This document shows positions 1-10,639 of a DNA stretch of 64,000 nt, one piece after another. The first letter of the stretch is position 1; each line of letters starts with the position of its first letter. The position numbers and the translations under genes are program-made. The stretch comes from Symsagittifera roscoffensis (taxonomy: Eukaryota; Xenacoelomorpha; Acoela; Convolutidae): positions 12,320,670-12,384,669 of the forward strand of contig NC_087062.1 of the NCBI RefSeq assembly GCF_963678635.1. The letters are read 5' to 3'. The notes beneath the pieces are model-generated. The model was not told where the DNA came from. It worked only from the letters and a program-made list of their open reading frames with translations, and searched no databases.

Positions 1-335
1 AAATTTTTTTCCGGTAAAAATTGAAAGGTCGGATTTTCGTTTGTCTGCTTAAGTTTTGTCGGCCTGGTTGCCACATCACGATTTTTGCGTGTGCTGTAAG
101 CAAATTTCAAATTGCAAGTATAAGTGTTGTTCATTGTAGTTTCAGGGGGACTTGGAAATTTAAAAAAAAAATTGTGAAATCATTGTCTGCTCAAAGATTG
201 TCGGCTTAGTTGCCTCATCACAGATTTTACTTGTTCTCTGAGCATTGTTCATTGAAGTTGCAAGTGCAATTGTTGCTCAATATAATTTCAGGGGGTACTT
301 GAAAATTTTAAATTTTTTGTTAAATTAAATTTTTT
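1..335 (+). repeat. Two degenerate direct repeat units (third copy at 1966-2215)
   Basis: Text of the form 'TTGTCGGCTTAGTTGCC', then CATCACAGATTTT, then a CAAGTGCAA...GTTGTTCATT stretch, then a TTTCAGGGGGACTTG-like stretch occurs around 50-170, again around 195-300, and again around 1990-2215, in the same orientation. Spacing and order of the blocks are kept, so this is a dispersed or partly tandem repeat of roughly 140-190 bp, not chance AT-richness. No terminal repeats or coding potential were seen. Confidence 0.6.
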
Positions 336-1965
336 CATTCCTTGACTGTTTTCAAAACTGTCTGTTGGCTGTTTGTGGGAGCTACTTGAACCAATTTTAG
401 CAATTATCTGTTACAGAGTTCAAAGATTGTAGCAAACGAGAAAGGGAGACAATTTCATTTGATCGGCAAATGTTAATTGCGCAACAAAAATTCTGATGAT
501 TTTCAGTTTCAGTTTTTTCCGGCTCAACGGTCTTATTCTTGAGTAATGTCTGCTTATTTAACGCTGATAGTTTTTTACACAAGCAAAGCTTGTGTTATAG
601 TATGAACTCTTTTTTTTGTTGCGACAAAACTTGTTCACATTGAAAGTGTTCATTTTGATCAATAACCAACTATTAAGTACAATTAGTTCAAATTGACTGG
701 TACTGCTAATGAGTCATAATTGGCTTGCCTTACTTAGCAATTATGTAGACTCATAATTGGCGTGCGTCACTCAAGAAACTTTGTTGACTCAAAGTTTTGC
801 TCATTTAGTTTTTCCCAGTAGCGTTAACGGTCATATTTTTGTTTGTGTATGCGAATTGCAACTTCGCATCTGTGTTTAGTAAACTAATCTAACGATTGGT
901 GATTGTGTTTCTGATTATGTTTTCAAATCAGTCAAACGCATGAAAATTTTTACTATATTTTTTCGACTCAAAGTGGCCTTCCTCTGAATTTGTTTGGGAA
1001 TAACTGCTGTAACATTTTTGTTGTATTTCAAAAGTTATTAGGCTCCACTTCGCTTCTACGTTGGAGTATTTTTTTACCCTTGCATTAAACAAGGGTTTTG
1101 CTGCCGGTATCAGTTGAGTTTTTTCATCAAAACCGATCACCGCTCAGACCTCGGTTTTCCATGAGATTTGTCCTCACGGGCGTTTAGAGAGTAACGTTTG
1201 CAGTTTTACTGAAATCTTTTTGTATCCTTTTCCGAAGTTTAAAAAAAATATTTTCCTCGACTTTTTCGTTTCCTCTCATGCTGTGTTAGGTTTTTCTCGC
1301 ATTTATTCGTATACTGGTTTTTTGTTTGCAAGAAATAAACGCGAAAGCTTGAGACTAAAGAGTGTGACTAATTCTGAAAAAAGTATTATGAAAAAATAAT
1401 TGGTATCGGGTTTTTTATTTTTTTTTTCAAATACTTTTACCCATATTTTTGGATTTTGTTTATTTCAAACCACCTTTCCAAATCTGAGATTTTGGGTTTA
1501 ATGGATATGACGAGTTGAGGGAAGCTCCTCACACCCGTTTTTAACAATTTTTGCAAGGTTTTGATTGTTCTCATTTGGTCAAGATTTTAAACGATCTCTC
1601 TTTTTCAGCTTAATTTATCGGGGCCGTCGTTTCATGTCAAAGTTTTAAATGGTATAAACATTTCAACTTAATTTTTCCGGACCAGTTTTTTTCAGTTGGT
1701 AGTCTAAATCTGTTGCCTGGCTTCCTTAATACAGATGAGAAGTCTTCACTTATCAAATTGTTTGTTTTAAGTTTTAAAATTCAAGTGCAAGTGTCTTGTA
1801 ATCGGTAACTAGAATTTTTTCCCTAAACAATTTTTCTCACCAGAAGTTCAACTTGGCTTGTAGGTTTTTCAGTGGCCTATGCACTCTAAGGTCTAGAATT
1901 CGAGTCACGTCCGGGCCTTGTTTTTTTTCAGTATCTTTGCAATTGAAAATTTTTTCCTGATTTGT

Positions 1966-2215
1966 CGCATGCATTGGTTTGTCGGGATTTTGTTTTTCTG
2001 CTCAAGTTTTGTCGACTTAGTTGCTATCTCACCGACTTTGCTTGTTATTTGAGCAACTTTAATGTTAGTTGAAAGTGCAAGAGTTGTTTATTTTAGTTTC
2101 AGAGGAGACTTGAAATTTTGTTTAAAAAATTTAAAAATTATATTTCAGCTCAACTCTTGGCTGCTCGAAGATTGTCGGCTTAATTGCCACATCACAGATT
2201 TTTCTCCGGCTGTGA
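1966..2215 (+). repeat. Further copies of the 1-335 repeat unit
   Basis: This repeats the block order seen at the window start: a TTGTCGACTTAGTTGC stretch, a short ATCACCGACTTTGC-like block, an AAGTGCAAGAGTTGTT block and a TTTCAGAGGAGACTTG block. A second partial unit follows, containing CGAAGATTGTCGGC. Confidence 0.55.
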
Positions 2216-4121
2216 GAAAATTCGTGGAAGAGGGTTGAGAAATCTTGAAAAACATTTCAAAATATTTTAAATGTCAAAGAACGAAGTGAAGAAACTTTTA
2301 GAACGCTCGTTTTTCTTAATAAAAAATCTGAAAGATTGTTTGCGCTAAAATTTGATATTTTTGCTTTTTGATTTTTTCAAGTTCAATTTGAATTCATTTG
2401 GCGGTGCATTTTTATCCGTAACGAAAATGTATATAGCGCCAAAATTCGCAAATGACTCTTAACTTCAAAAGATAATTTAATTTTTTGGTTTTTTCAGCGG
2501 CATATCAAAAATACCTATGAATCCACTTTTCTCAAATCTTAAAACAATCTTGAGGTTCATAGTGGTTGAATGTTGAATGTATCTTTATCTTTTTTGTACT
2601 TGAAAGTTTAGAAATTTACAATGAATTGATCTTTTTTTATTTAGTTGTTGCAACCAATGTTGCAGCCCTAAATTTTCTACCCAAAAAGCTATTCTTTGGA
2701 TGTTTTTTGACTTTTCTCGAAAACTAGCCTGCCAATTCTTAGATTTAGTGTTCAATCGAGTAACCCGATTCTATGAATCTTTTGTGCTTAATCGGTCACG
2801 AGTTTTTTTGACTTTTCTTTAAAAAACTACCTTTTCAAATCTGCGATGATGTTTCAATCGAAAGATCCGATTGCAAAAATTTGTCCTGTAGAAGGGGCGA
2901 CTCCTTAATTTTTTGATAGAAAAATGTTATGTATTTATTTCTCATTTATTTTAATAGAAAAACAACTACGATTTTGTGCAAAGTCCTGTTTTTGAGTTTA
3001 CGCATTTTGTTCTTTCGTTCAGAGAGGTTCCCCAGAATAGAAGGCGACATCCAAATCTTACAACAAAAAAATTATGGCCCTCAGAAAATCAATGTTTTGA
3101 TTTCTTGTAGTTTTTTTTGAATTACTCAGCCGAAAACAGCTGATATCAAATGTTACATCGAGGCAACAGGTTGTGGGGATCCTCTGTGCATAAGCGGCTA
3201 CGCCTTAAAATGGGAAATTGTTGTGTCACTACATAATTTCTAAATTCTAAAAAAGTTTCACTCCGATTTTGTTTTAGTTGGGCCTCTAGTTATTTTTTAT
3301 CGAGACAAACAAAATTTCTGCTTCACCTACTTTGAAGTTTTTTTATGTTTGTGTTGCATTGTAAGTGGTGTGAAGCTTCGCTTCGCCTTTGTGTGAAAAA
3401 ATATCGATTTTTGGTTTTCGTTTTAAAATTGGTTGGTACATTTCTTTTTGGTTCGAAATTAATTATGCTGGAATATAGATTTTTCGGGTTGTCTGCAAAC
3501 TCCGTTTCATCTCTGTGGCTAACAATTTCCTTTTGTAGCTCAATTTAGGTAATATCAGTAACGGATTTTGGTGAAAAGCAATTTTGTTCTAAGATATTCT
3601 TTTTCGATAACTTTTGTAGAATAATGAGCTCTCAATTGCTGTTTTTTCCCTTTTTCGACTCCAATCAAATGCGCGTTGAAGCTCGGCAAATGCGCAATAA
3701 AGATCTGTGGCTTTTTGCTACACGAGTCATAAAGTTGGCGTCTCATCTGTTTCGATGTTTCTCGGTAATCGTTAATGCCATTTTTTATGAAGTTTTGTTA
3801 CTCTTTCTTGTTGAAGTATTACATATTGTGAATAGGGTTTTTATTTTTCTTGAATTTTAGGTACAAAACTTTGAGACTGTGATTTTTTTCATTCCACAGT
3901 GATTCATCTAATTCATTTCAGATCAATCTTTTCTCCCAAGTATCGGATAATTTGCTAGGGTTTTACTCCCTGCGCTTAAATGGAAAAGGATTATCGCACG
4001 CAGGTGTTTTGAATCGCGCAAATTTAGGACCCTCTGTTTTTGCAACAGAATATGCTAGAAATTGAAACCTTAAAAAAAGTTTGCTGCCTGTTCTCGATTC
4101 TGATTTGTTAATTTAGTAATT

Positions 4122-4180
4122 GTCTAATTTATGACGTGTCTAATTTATGACGTGTCTACTTTATGACTTGTCTACTTTTT
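4122..4180 (+). repeat. 16-bp tandem repeat, about 3.5 copies
   Basis: Unit GTCTAATTTATGACGT occurs exactly twice (4122-4137, 4138-4153). A third copy has changes (GTCTACTTTATGACTT, 4154-4169), and a truncated fourth ends near 4180. Confidence 0.8.
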
Positions 4181-4789
4181 ACTACGTAACCCAAATTGAC
4201 GAATTTCGTATGCTTAAGTATATCTTTTCACGCGCGAAAATCGACACAAATTTGATAAAAGGACTAACAAATTGTTTCTAGTTTTTTTAAATGTGGTTCG
4301 AACTTTTGAAGCTATTTGGACAGCAAGCGGCTGTCTTTGTTATTTGTGCCTAAAAAGCTTTTTGGGTGTCATTTTTGATTCTCGGCTCGTTTGCCTAATG
4401 TTTTAATTAATATTAGGTTGATAAGACTGCGAATAAACTTCGAATGCTCCAAATCAACCTTACTTGGAACCTCTTTATAAAATAATTTTTCAGACTATTT
4501 TGCACTTAATGCACTCTTTAATGAGTGCTTATATATATTTTTTAAGTCATTATCACTCACATCTGGAGAATTTTAATTGAACCCACTCAGAATGCCTAGA
4601 AAAAAAAGAACTCGAATTTTTTTTTTACATTTTCCTTATTTTTATTTGGCTATCTTAATTTACTGTGATCGGAAATTTATGTGCTACTTGTTGCTGTAGT
4701 AATTATCAGATTTAATTTTCGATAAAACACTAGCTGTACCAATCATTTAACAATCAGAAAGAAATTGATTTCTATAATAAGTGCAGGGG

Positions 4790-4811
4790 CGTTGGTCTCA
4801 ATATTTTAGAT
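4790..4811 (+). promoter_or_regulatory. Candidate splice-leader acceptor before metaxin
   Basis: A pyrimidine-rich stretch ends in TTTTAG (AG at 4808-4809), only two bases before the ATG at 4812. Such a close acceptor fits trans-splicing of a spliced leader. A cis 5'UTR intron would look the same, so the call is tentative. Confidence 0.4.
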
Positions 4812-5687
4812 ATGTCAATGGCTAGCTCTACTAGGTGCAAAATTTGGCTTTTCTGTTCAAATTGCTTTTCTATTGACCCAATCGCTCTCCAATTAATAAT
4901 GCAAAGTCGGCTGCTTAAATTGGAAAAGTTTGGACTCGAATACCATGTACCATCTTTATCTTCAATTTATGGAGAAAATCTCCTCTCTGTTGTTCAAAAC
5001 GGTCACACCTTGAGTAGATCTGAAATTGATGACTTGTTGTGGAAAAGTGAAAACGGTGACGTGAATGAATTGTACCTCAGAAAGTTCATCAAGCAGAAAG
5101 TATATCCTGCGTTTTTGTACACTTTTTGGGCTAGGCATGAAAACTCTGTTCGTTTCACACGACCAGTGTTTGGGCGCAATTGTCATTTTCCACTTGGTGT
5201 AGTTATTCCTGCGCTGTGGGCTAGTCGTCGAAAAAACGAACTCCTATCGATTTTGGGAGGACCGGTTTTAATGCATAGTGATGATATTGTTGAAAAAGCA
5301 GTGCTAAAACAACTAAAGGCGGCCTTGGAGACTATCAATAGCATTTTGCTGTGTAAGAATTATCTTACCGGCGATGAACCATGCGCAGCTGACGCCTATT
5401 TGTTCAGTTTATTAATGCCGATGTGGAAAGTTGACCTTAAGTGGAAAAATGCACAAACAGTTATTTCTTGTTTTGAACATGTTGTGGACTACATCAACAG
5501 ACTGGACTTGATGTTCAATGAGCAAGTTAAAACCTCTGGTTTTAAAGAACACCAATCTCTGTCAGTAAAAAATTTAATTAGAAAAGAAAAGGTTAAAAAT
5601 GTTGTAAAGAATACTTTTATAATTTCTTCCTCTATTCTATGTTTATTGAGCTACAGTGTTTGGGCTAGACTGATTAAAATCAGATAA
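4812..5687 (+). CDS. MTX1: Metaxin-1-like outer mitochondrial membrane protein
   Basis: Intact single-exon frame of 291 codons. Metaxins are tail-anchored outer-membrane proteins that work with the SAM/TOB complex in beta-barrel assembly and protein import. Seen here: a thioredoxin-like/GST N-terminal segment (about residues 10-75), then the metaxin-typical 'YPAFLYTFWARHEN' stretch (about 97-110) that lines up with the vertebrate LPVLVHTFWIDTKN region, then PLGVVIPALWASRR (about 127-140). 'YLTGDEPCAADAYLFSLL' (about 184-201) corresponds to FFFGDAPASLDAFVFSYL. A hydrophobic C-terminal segment (about 266-287) precedes a short basic end, as for a tail anchor. Length is close to vertebrate metaxin-1 (about 317). 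An acceptor-like TTTTAG is two bases upstream, and a second in-frame ATG is at codon 3. Metaxin-1 fits better than metaxin-2 because of the C-terminal anchor. Confidence 0.9.
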   Translation: MSMASSTRCKIWLFCSNCFSIDPIALQLIMQSRLLKLEKFGLEYHVPSLSSIYGENLLSVVQNGHTLSRSEIDDLLWKSENGDVNELYLRKFIKQKVYPAFLYTFWARHENSVRFTRPVFGRNCHFPLGVVIPALWASRRKNELLSILGGPVLMHSDDIVEKAVLKQLKAALETINSILLCKNYLTGDEPCAADAYLFSLLMPMWKVDLKWKNAQTVISCFEHVVDYINRLDLMFNEQVKTSGFKEHQSLSVKNLIRKEKVKNVVKNTFIISSSILCLLSYSVWARLIKIR

Positions 5688-5936
5688 TGTTAGTTGTAGC
5701 ATATAGTAAATTAGTTTTCGAAATGAACTGTTTTCAACGAGATTGAGACTTGTTCATTGATAAGCGTACAACGAACCAAAATATATCAGAACAAGTTGTG
5801 GTATTGTACCAAACGATTGGTAGTTCAGATAATTTTGTATAAAATTCGACAAAAAACGTTGCCATTTGTCAATGACGAGAAGCATGTTTGACAGGGTTAA
5901 GAAATTATGCACTCTCTGAGATCAACCGTGCAATAT

Positions 5937-5958
5937 CCCCCTAAATCGATTTAGGGGG
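5937..5958. repeat. Perfect 22-bp palindrome
   Basis: Arms CCCCCTAAATC and GATTTAGGGGG meet at an ATCGAT centre, flanked by AATAT on the left and AATATT on the right after one mismatch. It lies about 250 bp after the metaxin stop. It could be the core of a short inverted-repeat element or a transcript hairpin; nothing decides between these. Confidence 0.85.
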
Positions 5959-6179
5959 AATATTATTTAAGACTTTCAGAAGTTAACTTTGAGTATATCG
6001 CATAAATTGATTCAATTATTACACTGGCAAGCTTGCGAGCGATCTCTATTAGTACAACCCTTCTTTTTTCCCAACCTTTCGAATCGAGTTATAGCAAAAT
6101 CTTCACTAATTTGATGTTTATTTTATTTTTTCTTATTGCAGGTTATAGAGCTGCTGTTTTGTCGTGTGCTGGCTAGTGT

Positions 6180-6210
6180 TTGCGAAGCACAGCTTCGCCT
6201 CTACGCGAGT
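6180..6210 (+). repeat. Copy of the dispersed GCGAAG/GCTTCGC hairpin motif
   Basis: TGCGAAGCACAGCTTCGC followed by CTCTACGCG. One of about nine copies found between 0.8 and 27.9 kb, all in the same orientation (851, 3371, 6180, 16411, 17312, 17951, 20381, 21608, 27799). It is described further in the findings. Confidence 0.7.
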
Positions 6211-6370
6211 TTTACTTCGAGAATTTTTACTAAAACGTTAATTTAGGTGGCTAGCAGTATACAAAAAAATCCCGCATTAAAAAATTTCAAAGCGAAATTA
6301 ATCAGTGCATTTGTTCGAAATGCATTTTTTATAAAGAAATAATTTTCAAAAATAATACATAGCTGGGCAG

Positions 6371-6791
6371 CAACGGATCTAGGATTTTCCTGAGAGGGGT
6401 GGATTTTCAAAAAGAATTTTGCCGTCATTTTTTTGTGGACCGGATAGATTTTTTGAGCTCTCCCATATCACTATAAAGACCATATTTTGACTAAATTTTC
6501 TGGGCCACAGGCAAAATTTTGAAAAAAAAATAGGCCATAAAAGCGTTTTTTGTCGCTTTTTGAATTATTTTGACCAGTAAATCGCGTTTTTTGGCGAGTG
6601 CTCCACCTTACAATCATTATAAAATGACGCCGAAGGCCCATTAAGAAAAATTTTAGGCTAGTAATCACACGATATCTCAAAATAGTACAAAGGGAGGACC
6701 CTTTGGGTCGGCAGGGGGTCGAGTCCCTGAGTGGGGATGGGTTGGAAGGGGGGGGGTGTAGGGCGCTGTTCCCCACCTAAATCCGCTACCA
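6371..6791. mobile_element. Degenerate hAT-like MITE relic
   Basis: The left end carries AACGGATCTAGG and the right end CCTAAATCCGCTAC, an imperfect inverted pair related to the CAGGGGCGGATCTAG-type termini of the clearer element at 31938-32199. The interior includes 'ATGACGCCGAAGG', 'GGACCCTTTGGGTCGGC' and a run of nine Gs; close relatives of this interior occur near 36075-36165 and 47760-47909. No coding capacity and no clear target-site duplication. Confidence 0.55.
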
Positions 6792-6939
6792 TAACTGGGG
6801 GTTTGTTCTACGGTAGGTCACTTAAGGGGGGATTGTGCGGTTGATCCAATTTTTGATAGTTTTACTTGGGAAAAGTGTTAAGAATACGAAGTATTTAGTT
6901 GTAAACCGTGAGCTATTGCGAGTATGATTAGAAATGAAG

Positions 6940-6962
6940 TTTTCCGTTTTGAGGTTTAGAGT
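6940..6962 (+). promoter_or_regulatory. Candidate splice-leader acceptor before TOPBP1
   Basis: A TTTTCCGTTTTGAGGTTTAG stretch ends in AG at 6958-6959, three bases before the ATG. This is the same arrangement as at the other conserved genes in the window. Confidence 0.4.
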
Positions 6963-9900
6963 ATGTCGGCACACAAACAACGTGGAGACTCCAACCAACT
7001 CATATTAGTGTGCGAGTCTATAAAAAGCCACGCAATGACAGAATTTATTAACTTGTGGAGAGAGAAAAATAGAGGATTCAAAGAACTCACACCTCAAGAA
7101 GTCATCAAAATCAGACCCTCTGTCCAAACTGGAATGCGAAGTGTTTTCATAATGGACGAGCTAGAAGGCGAAGCGTATGATTACATTCTGAATGTACTCC
7201 AAAGCAGAATAATTTGCCCCGTAGCTTGTTTGATGGCAACTAGAAACGCACTTAAACTCCATAGTATTGGTGGCAAGGTTCTAGTGTCTGTTTCTATGCA
7301 CAACGTCACAGCATGCTGCACAGATGTGGCTTTCGAAACCCGTAATGAAGTTCGAAAACTAGTCGAGTTGATGGGTGGGAAGTATAGTGGGGATTTGAAC
7401 ACTAGTACAACACATTTGATTTGTAGTTCAGTTGGAACTAAAAAGTACATAGTTGCAACTCAAATGAAAATTCCGATTTTGACGCCGCAATGGGTCACAA
7501 CTGCGTTTGAACTTCGAAAAAGGCAAAAGCTGGCAACAGATGAAGCGTTTATGAAGGAGTTTAAAGTTCCGATTTTTGCTGGCTGTGTGATTTGTGTTAG
7601 TGGACTTCCAATGGCCGATCGAAAATTAGTTGAGCAAGCTGTTGTGAGTAATGGAGGTAAGTACAGCGCAGATTTGAAGTCAGATTACGTTACACATCTA
7701 ATCGCCACTGAAGCGGCTTCTAATCAGCAGAAGTTAATATATGCGCGAAAATGGAAACTTCCTGTTTTAACCCAGCGATGGCTGCCAGATTGTCTGGAAA
7801 AAGGATACTTTTGTGACCCAAATTTGTATAAATTCAACATGGATTTAGTTCCGAAGGAAACAGCTGACGTCTCGTTTGACACAAGTCGGGGAGTGCTGAG
7901 TCGGTCTAACTCATTTATTACGAGTCAGTTGCCGAGTTCGTTTGAAGCGAATGATGTTTTGAATTTCTGCAAGGCTCACATAATTGGACTTGACAGTACA
8001 GAATCGGCTGCAATTGAAGAAATAATGCAAAAGTGCGGCGCAACTGTTTACAAAGTAGGCTTCGTTTAGTTGTATTTTTTCTTCAAAGCATCAAAAATAT
8101 TTTGACAAGTTTGACTGCCGTGCTTTAGCGTACATTTTGCGTGGCATTTGACTTTTTATATGGGAAAAAATTGCACGAAATGCAGGAAACAAATGCATGC
8201 ATTTTGATCAAAAAGACTTCCTCAGCTAATTTCTGCAATTCCAGGTTTTTAGGAGACCCCAGGTTTTTTAGTTTTCTTTTGCATCTCAAAGATATATTTC
8301 ATAATTTCTTTCCATCCTCTGATAATTTAATAGGAAAAAATTATTGCTCCAATTTCAGGTTTCGAAACTCTCGACAAATCAATCTTTCGATAATTTTAGA
8401 CATATCAGCATGGAGTTACCCATGTGATATGTGACAAACTGCCTTCAAGTGAGTTCCTATACAAAACTGCGTCAGACGATATCCACTTCGTCACACCAAA
8501 TTGGATCATCAATTGCTGCACGTCACAGCGTCTTGTCCCAATTGACGAATTTGAGCTGAAACGGCCCATCGAAGACAATTTGGAATCACCTTTTCCAAGG
8601 AAAAAATCTGTCGGCCCGATGAGCACTTTGTCTCAAAATGCGATCAACAATAGTCGAAATGTTGCGAAGAGACAGAGTTCGTGTTTTGGAGGTACAGGGC
8701 AGCAGATCGACGATGAAATAAGCCGAAGTTATCTTGACATTGAAAACTTGTTTGACTTGAAATCTGTGTTAAACACAGTTAATGCTTTCTTGCACAATTC
8801 TCTATCTGATGCAATCAGAATAAAAATGTCAGGTCTATTGTCAGAGTTAGGAGCTAGTATTTCCAATAATTTGAATGAAATGTGTACTCATTGCTTTGTA
8901 GAAGATTCGACTATCGCTGAAGACCATCAAGATGTTGAAAAAACTGACCAGTTGAATATCAAATTAGTCAGCATTGATTGGGCTCAAGAGTGCAAAGAAA
9001 AAAGAAGTCTAATAGGCGAAGAAAGTTTTCGGCCTAAATTGCTACCTGCTGCTCCGAAACCCCAGCCCACAATTAGAGCTACAACCCGGACGACCAGGAG
9101 TAAAAACTTGAAAACCCTAAATCTGGAACCCATGCCTATACCACCTGAAGAAGACGCATCATTTCCAATAAATGAAAACAATATCGGGCGAAATTCCCAA
9201 AATACCAGTTTGTCATCGACGCCATCTAAACTCAGTTTTGATTTGCGAGGATCTTTGGCTAAACTGAAGGAAGGATCCACCCCTAATTCTCTACAGAAAG
9301 TCGCGTCAGCTTCGAGCTCGAACCGTGGTAAATCGAAATTGGCTGAAGATCCCGGATCAAACGCAAGAAATGATATGAAAAGTGAAGGTCTGTCGGCCAA
9401 ACTGTCGACAAACCTGCTGTCTAAATTTCAAAAACCTGCCGATCACTACATTGAGTGCTCACAGAGTGTCCAAATTGGCTGGGAGGCCGAATCTAATTCT
9501 TTTGGAAACAATCCAATGGACAATATTGAAAACATGGATCAAAATGCAAAATCAGAACGAAGCTGTTTGACTCCTAAATCGCTTCAGAAAGTGAGAGTGT
9601 TTCAGATAACGAGTATAGAAAGAGACCAAAGGCCTTACTTGGAGAACATGATTGAAAATTTGGGCGCCAAAGTGATAGCTGATTCTTCATCTTTCGACCC
9701 GACAGCAACTCATTTACTATGCAAAGCTCCACTGAAGAGTGAGAAATACATGGCCTCGGTGGCGAAGGGTCTCTGGGTTCTGAGCTGCAGTTACCTTGAA
9801 GAGTCGACAAAAGCGGGCAGGTTTTTGAACGAGGAGGATTTCGAATGGGGTAGTGAGAAATTAGGCTTCGCTTCTATTCAGACTAAAGTACACAATGTAG

Positions 9901-10289
9901 CTAGAGCTGCAAAACGGTGGAGGGTTTTAGTAGGTCAAAATGGGATCTACTCAGGGGGTGCTTACTCGTCTTGGAAAGTTCTGTTCCACACAAGTAAAGC
10001 CAAAACTAAAGGCTTGGCTGCTATTTTGAACGCAGGAGGCGCTGAAATATTACACGAGCAGCCCCCGTTTGTGAATATAACAGGAGCAACCCACGCGTTT
10101 ATTGAGCCAAATCGAGTCGACATGAGTTTGGTGAGTTGTGCGCAGTTGACTGCAAACGGAGTGGAATGCTTTAAAAACGAGTACATAGCGGACTACTTAA
10201 TTTTAGAGGAATTGGATAAGAGTGCATACCTCGTGAAGGATGCGCCGGAAGTCTCGGAACCGACAGCCAAACGCATTAAAGTATTTTAA
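6963..10289 (+). CDS. TOPBP1: TOPBP1-like BRCT-repeat checkpoint protein
   Basis: Two exons, 6963-8054 and 8409-10289, joined in phase 0 across a 354-bp GT-AG intron, give 990 residues against about 1520 in human TOPBP1. TOPBP1 is the nuclear scaffold that binds phosphorylated RAD9 and treslin and activates ATR. Domains seen: an N-terminal BRCT0-like segment (about 10-100), BRCT1 (about 106-186, with CCTDVAFETRNEVRKLV and GGKYSGDL...THLI), BRCT2 (about 199-283, GGKYSADL...VTHLI...RKWKLPVLTQRWL), and another BRCT spanning the splice junction (about 335-415, ending VTPNWIINCC). A weaker BRCT-like segment follows (about 475-565, ending VSIDWAQECKEKR). The C-terminal BRCT7/8 pair is at about 758-845 (FDPTATHLLC...EKYMASVAKGLWVL) and 866-970 (ending EYIADYL). 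The C-terminus is basic (KRIKVF). The linker at 570-755 is Ser/Asn rich with a single Trp near 735. The protein is shorter than human, with fewer central BRCTs. The join reads smoothly through a BRCT core, which supports it. Confidence 0.92.
8055..8408 (+). other. TOPBP1 intron 1 (GT-AG)
   Basis: The donor AAA|GTAGGC follows codon 364 and the acceptor ATATCAG|CAT precedes the second exon, both phase 0. In-frame stops lie in the intron (TAG at 8067). The sequence is AT-rich with no other feature. Confidence 0.85.
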
Positions 10290-10415
10290 ATTAACTGATA
10301 GTATTTCAGTCTGTATTTTGTTCGTTTTGAATTTTGTCTTTGATCAATTACCTTTTTTGCAGCAAATTTAGATTAATATTTGGTTGTTTTTGTCAAAAAC
10401 GAGGAAAAGTTATTA

Positions 10416-10421
10416 AATAAA
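10416..10421 (+). terminator. Polyadenylation signal AATAAA after TOPBP1
   Basis: AATAAA within TTAAATAAATTAGG, 127 bp after the TOPBP1 stop in the short spacer before the PI3-kinase gene; a second AATAAA follows near 10458. Placement fits a 3'UTR, but no cleavage site was verified. Confidence 0.45.
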
Positions 10422-10601
10422 TTAGGTAGGATTATTATAAATTTATTTTCTAAGTAATAAATCTGTGTTAACAGTTTGATGTTGAAATCATTTCATGATT
10501 TAGACCTGGTTTGATTCGTCGTTTCAGATTAGATGTATATACCTTTTTATGTTGTTCTTAGTAGTCTGCGATCACTCAGTAGTTGTCAGGCTTATCTCAC
10601 A

Positions 10602-10639
10602 GATGTTGGTTTTGTAGTGGGAAAGCTCACACAGACAAC
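10602..10639 (+). promoter_or_regulatory. Candidate splice-leader acceptor before PI3K-C2
   Basis: Two acceptor-like AGs precede the start: CTTATCTCACAG (10601-10602) and GTTGGTTTTGTAG (10616-10617). The second would leave a 22-nt leader before the ATG at 10640. TOPBP1 ends only 350 bp upstream on the same strand, so an operon-like unit resolved by trans-splicing is possible but unproven. Confidence 0.35.

Larger units (their letters stand above)
1..4789. other. Gene-free region with degenerate repeats
   Basis: No reading frame here looks like a protein; all open frames are short and low in complexity. The stretch holds degenerate repeat units at 1-335 and 1966-2215, hairpin-motif copies near 851-867 and 3371-3395, and pieces of the satellite-like repeat seen better at 21.8-22.2 kb (phrases such as 'CCAAATCTGAGATTTT' near 1477 and related text near 2700-3210). 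A short 16-bp tandem repeat lies at 4122-4180. I see nothing else. Confidence 0.6.
5688..6370. other. Intergenic spacer between metaxin and TOPBP1
   Basis: No gene seen. It contains a perfect palindrome at 5937-5958 and one copy of the GCGAAG...GCTTCGC hairpin motif at 6180-6210. No AATAAA polyadenylation signal was recognised just after the metaxin stop. Confidence 0.5.

Noticed and set aside
8984-9400. 138-codon - strand frame
   Set aside because: It lies entirely antisense to the TOPBP1 linker exon, whose + strand frame is clearly coding.
10583-10639. In-frame extension upstream of the PI3K-C2 ATG
   Set aside because: It would need a non-ATG start; the first ATG in frame is at 10640 and acceptor-like AGs lie in the extension.
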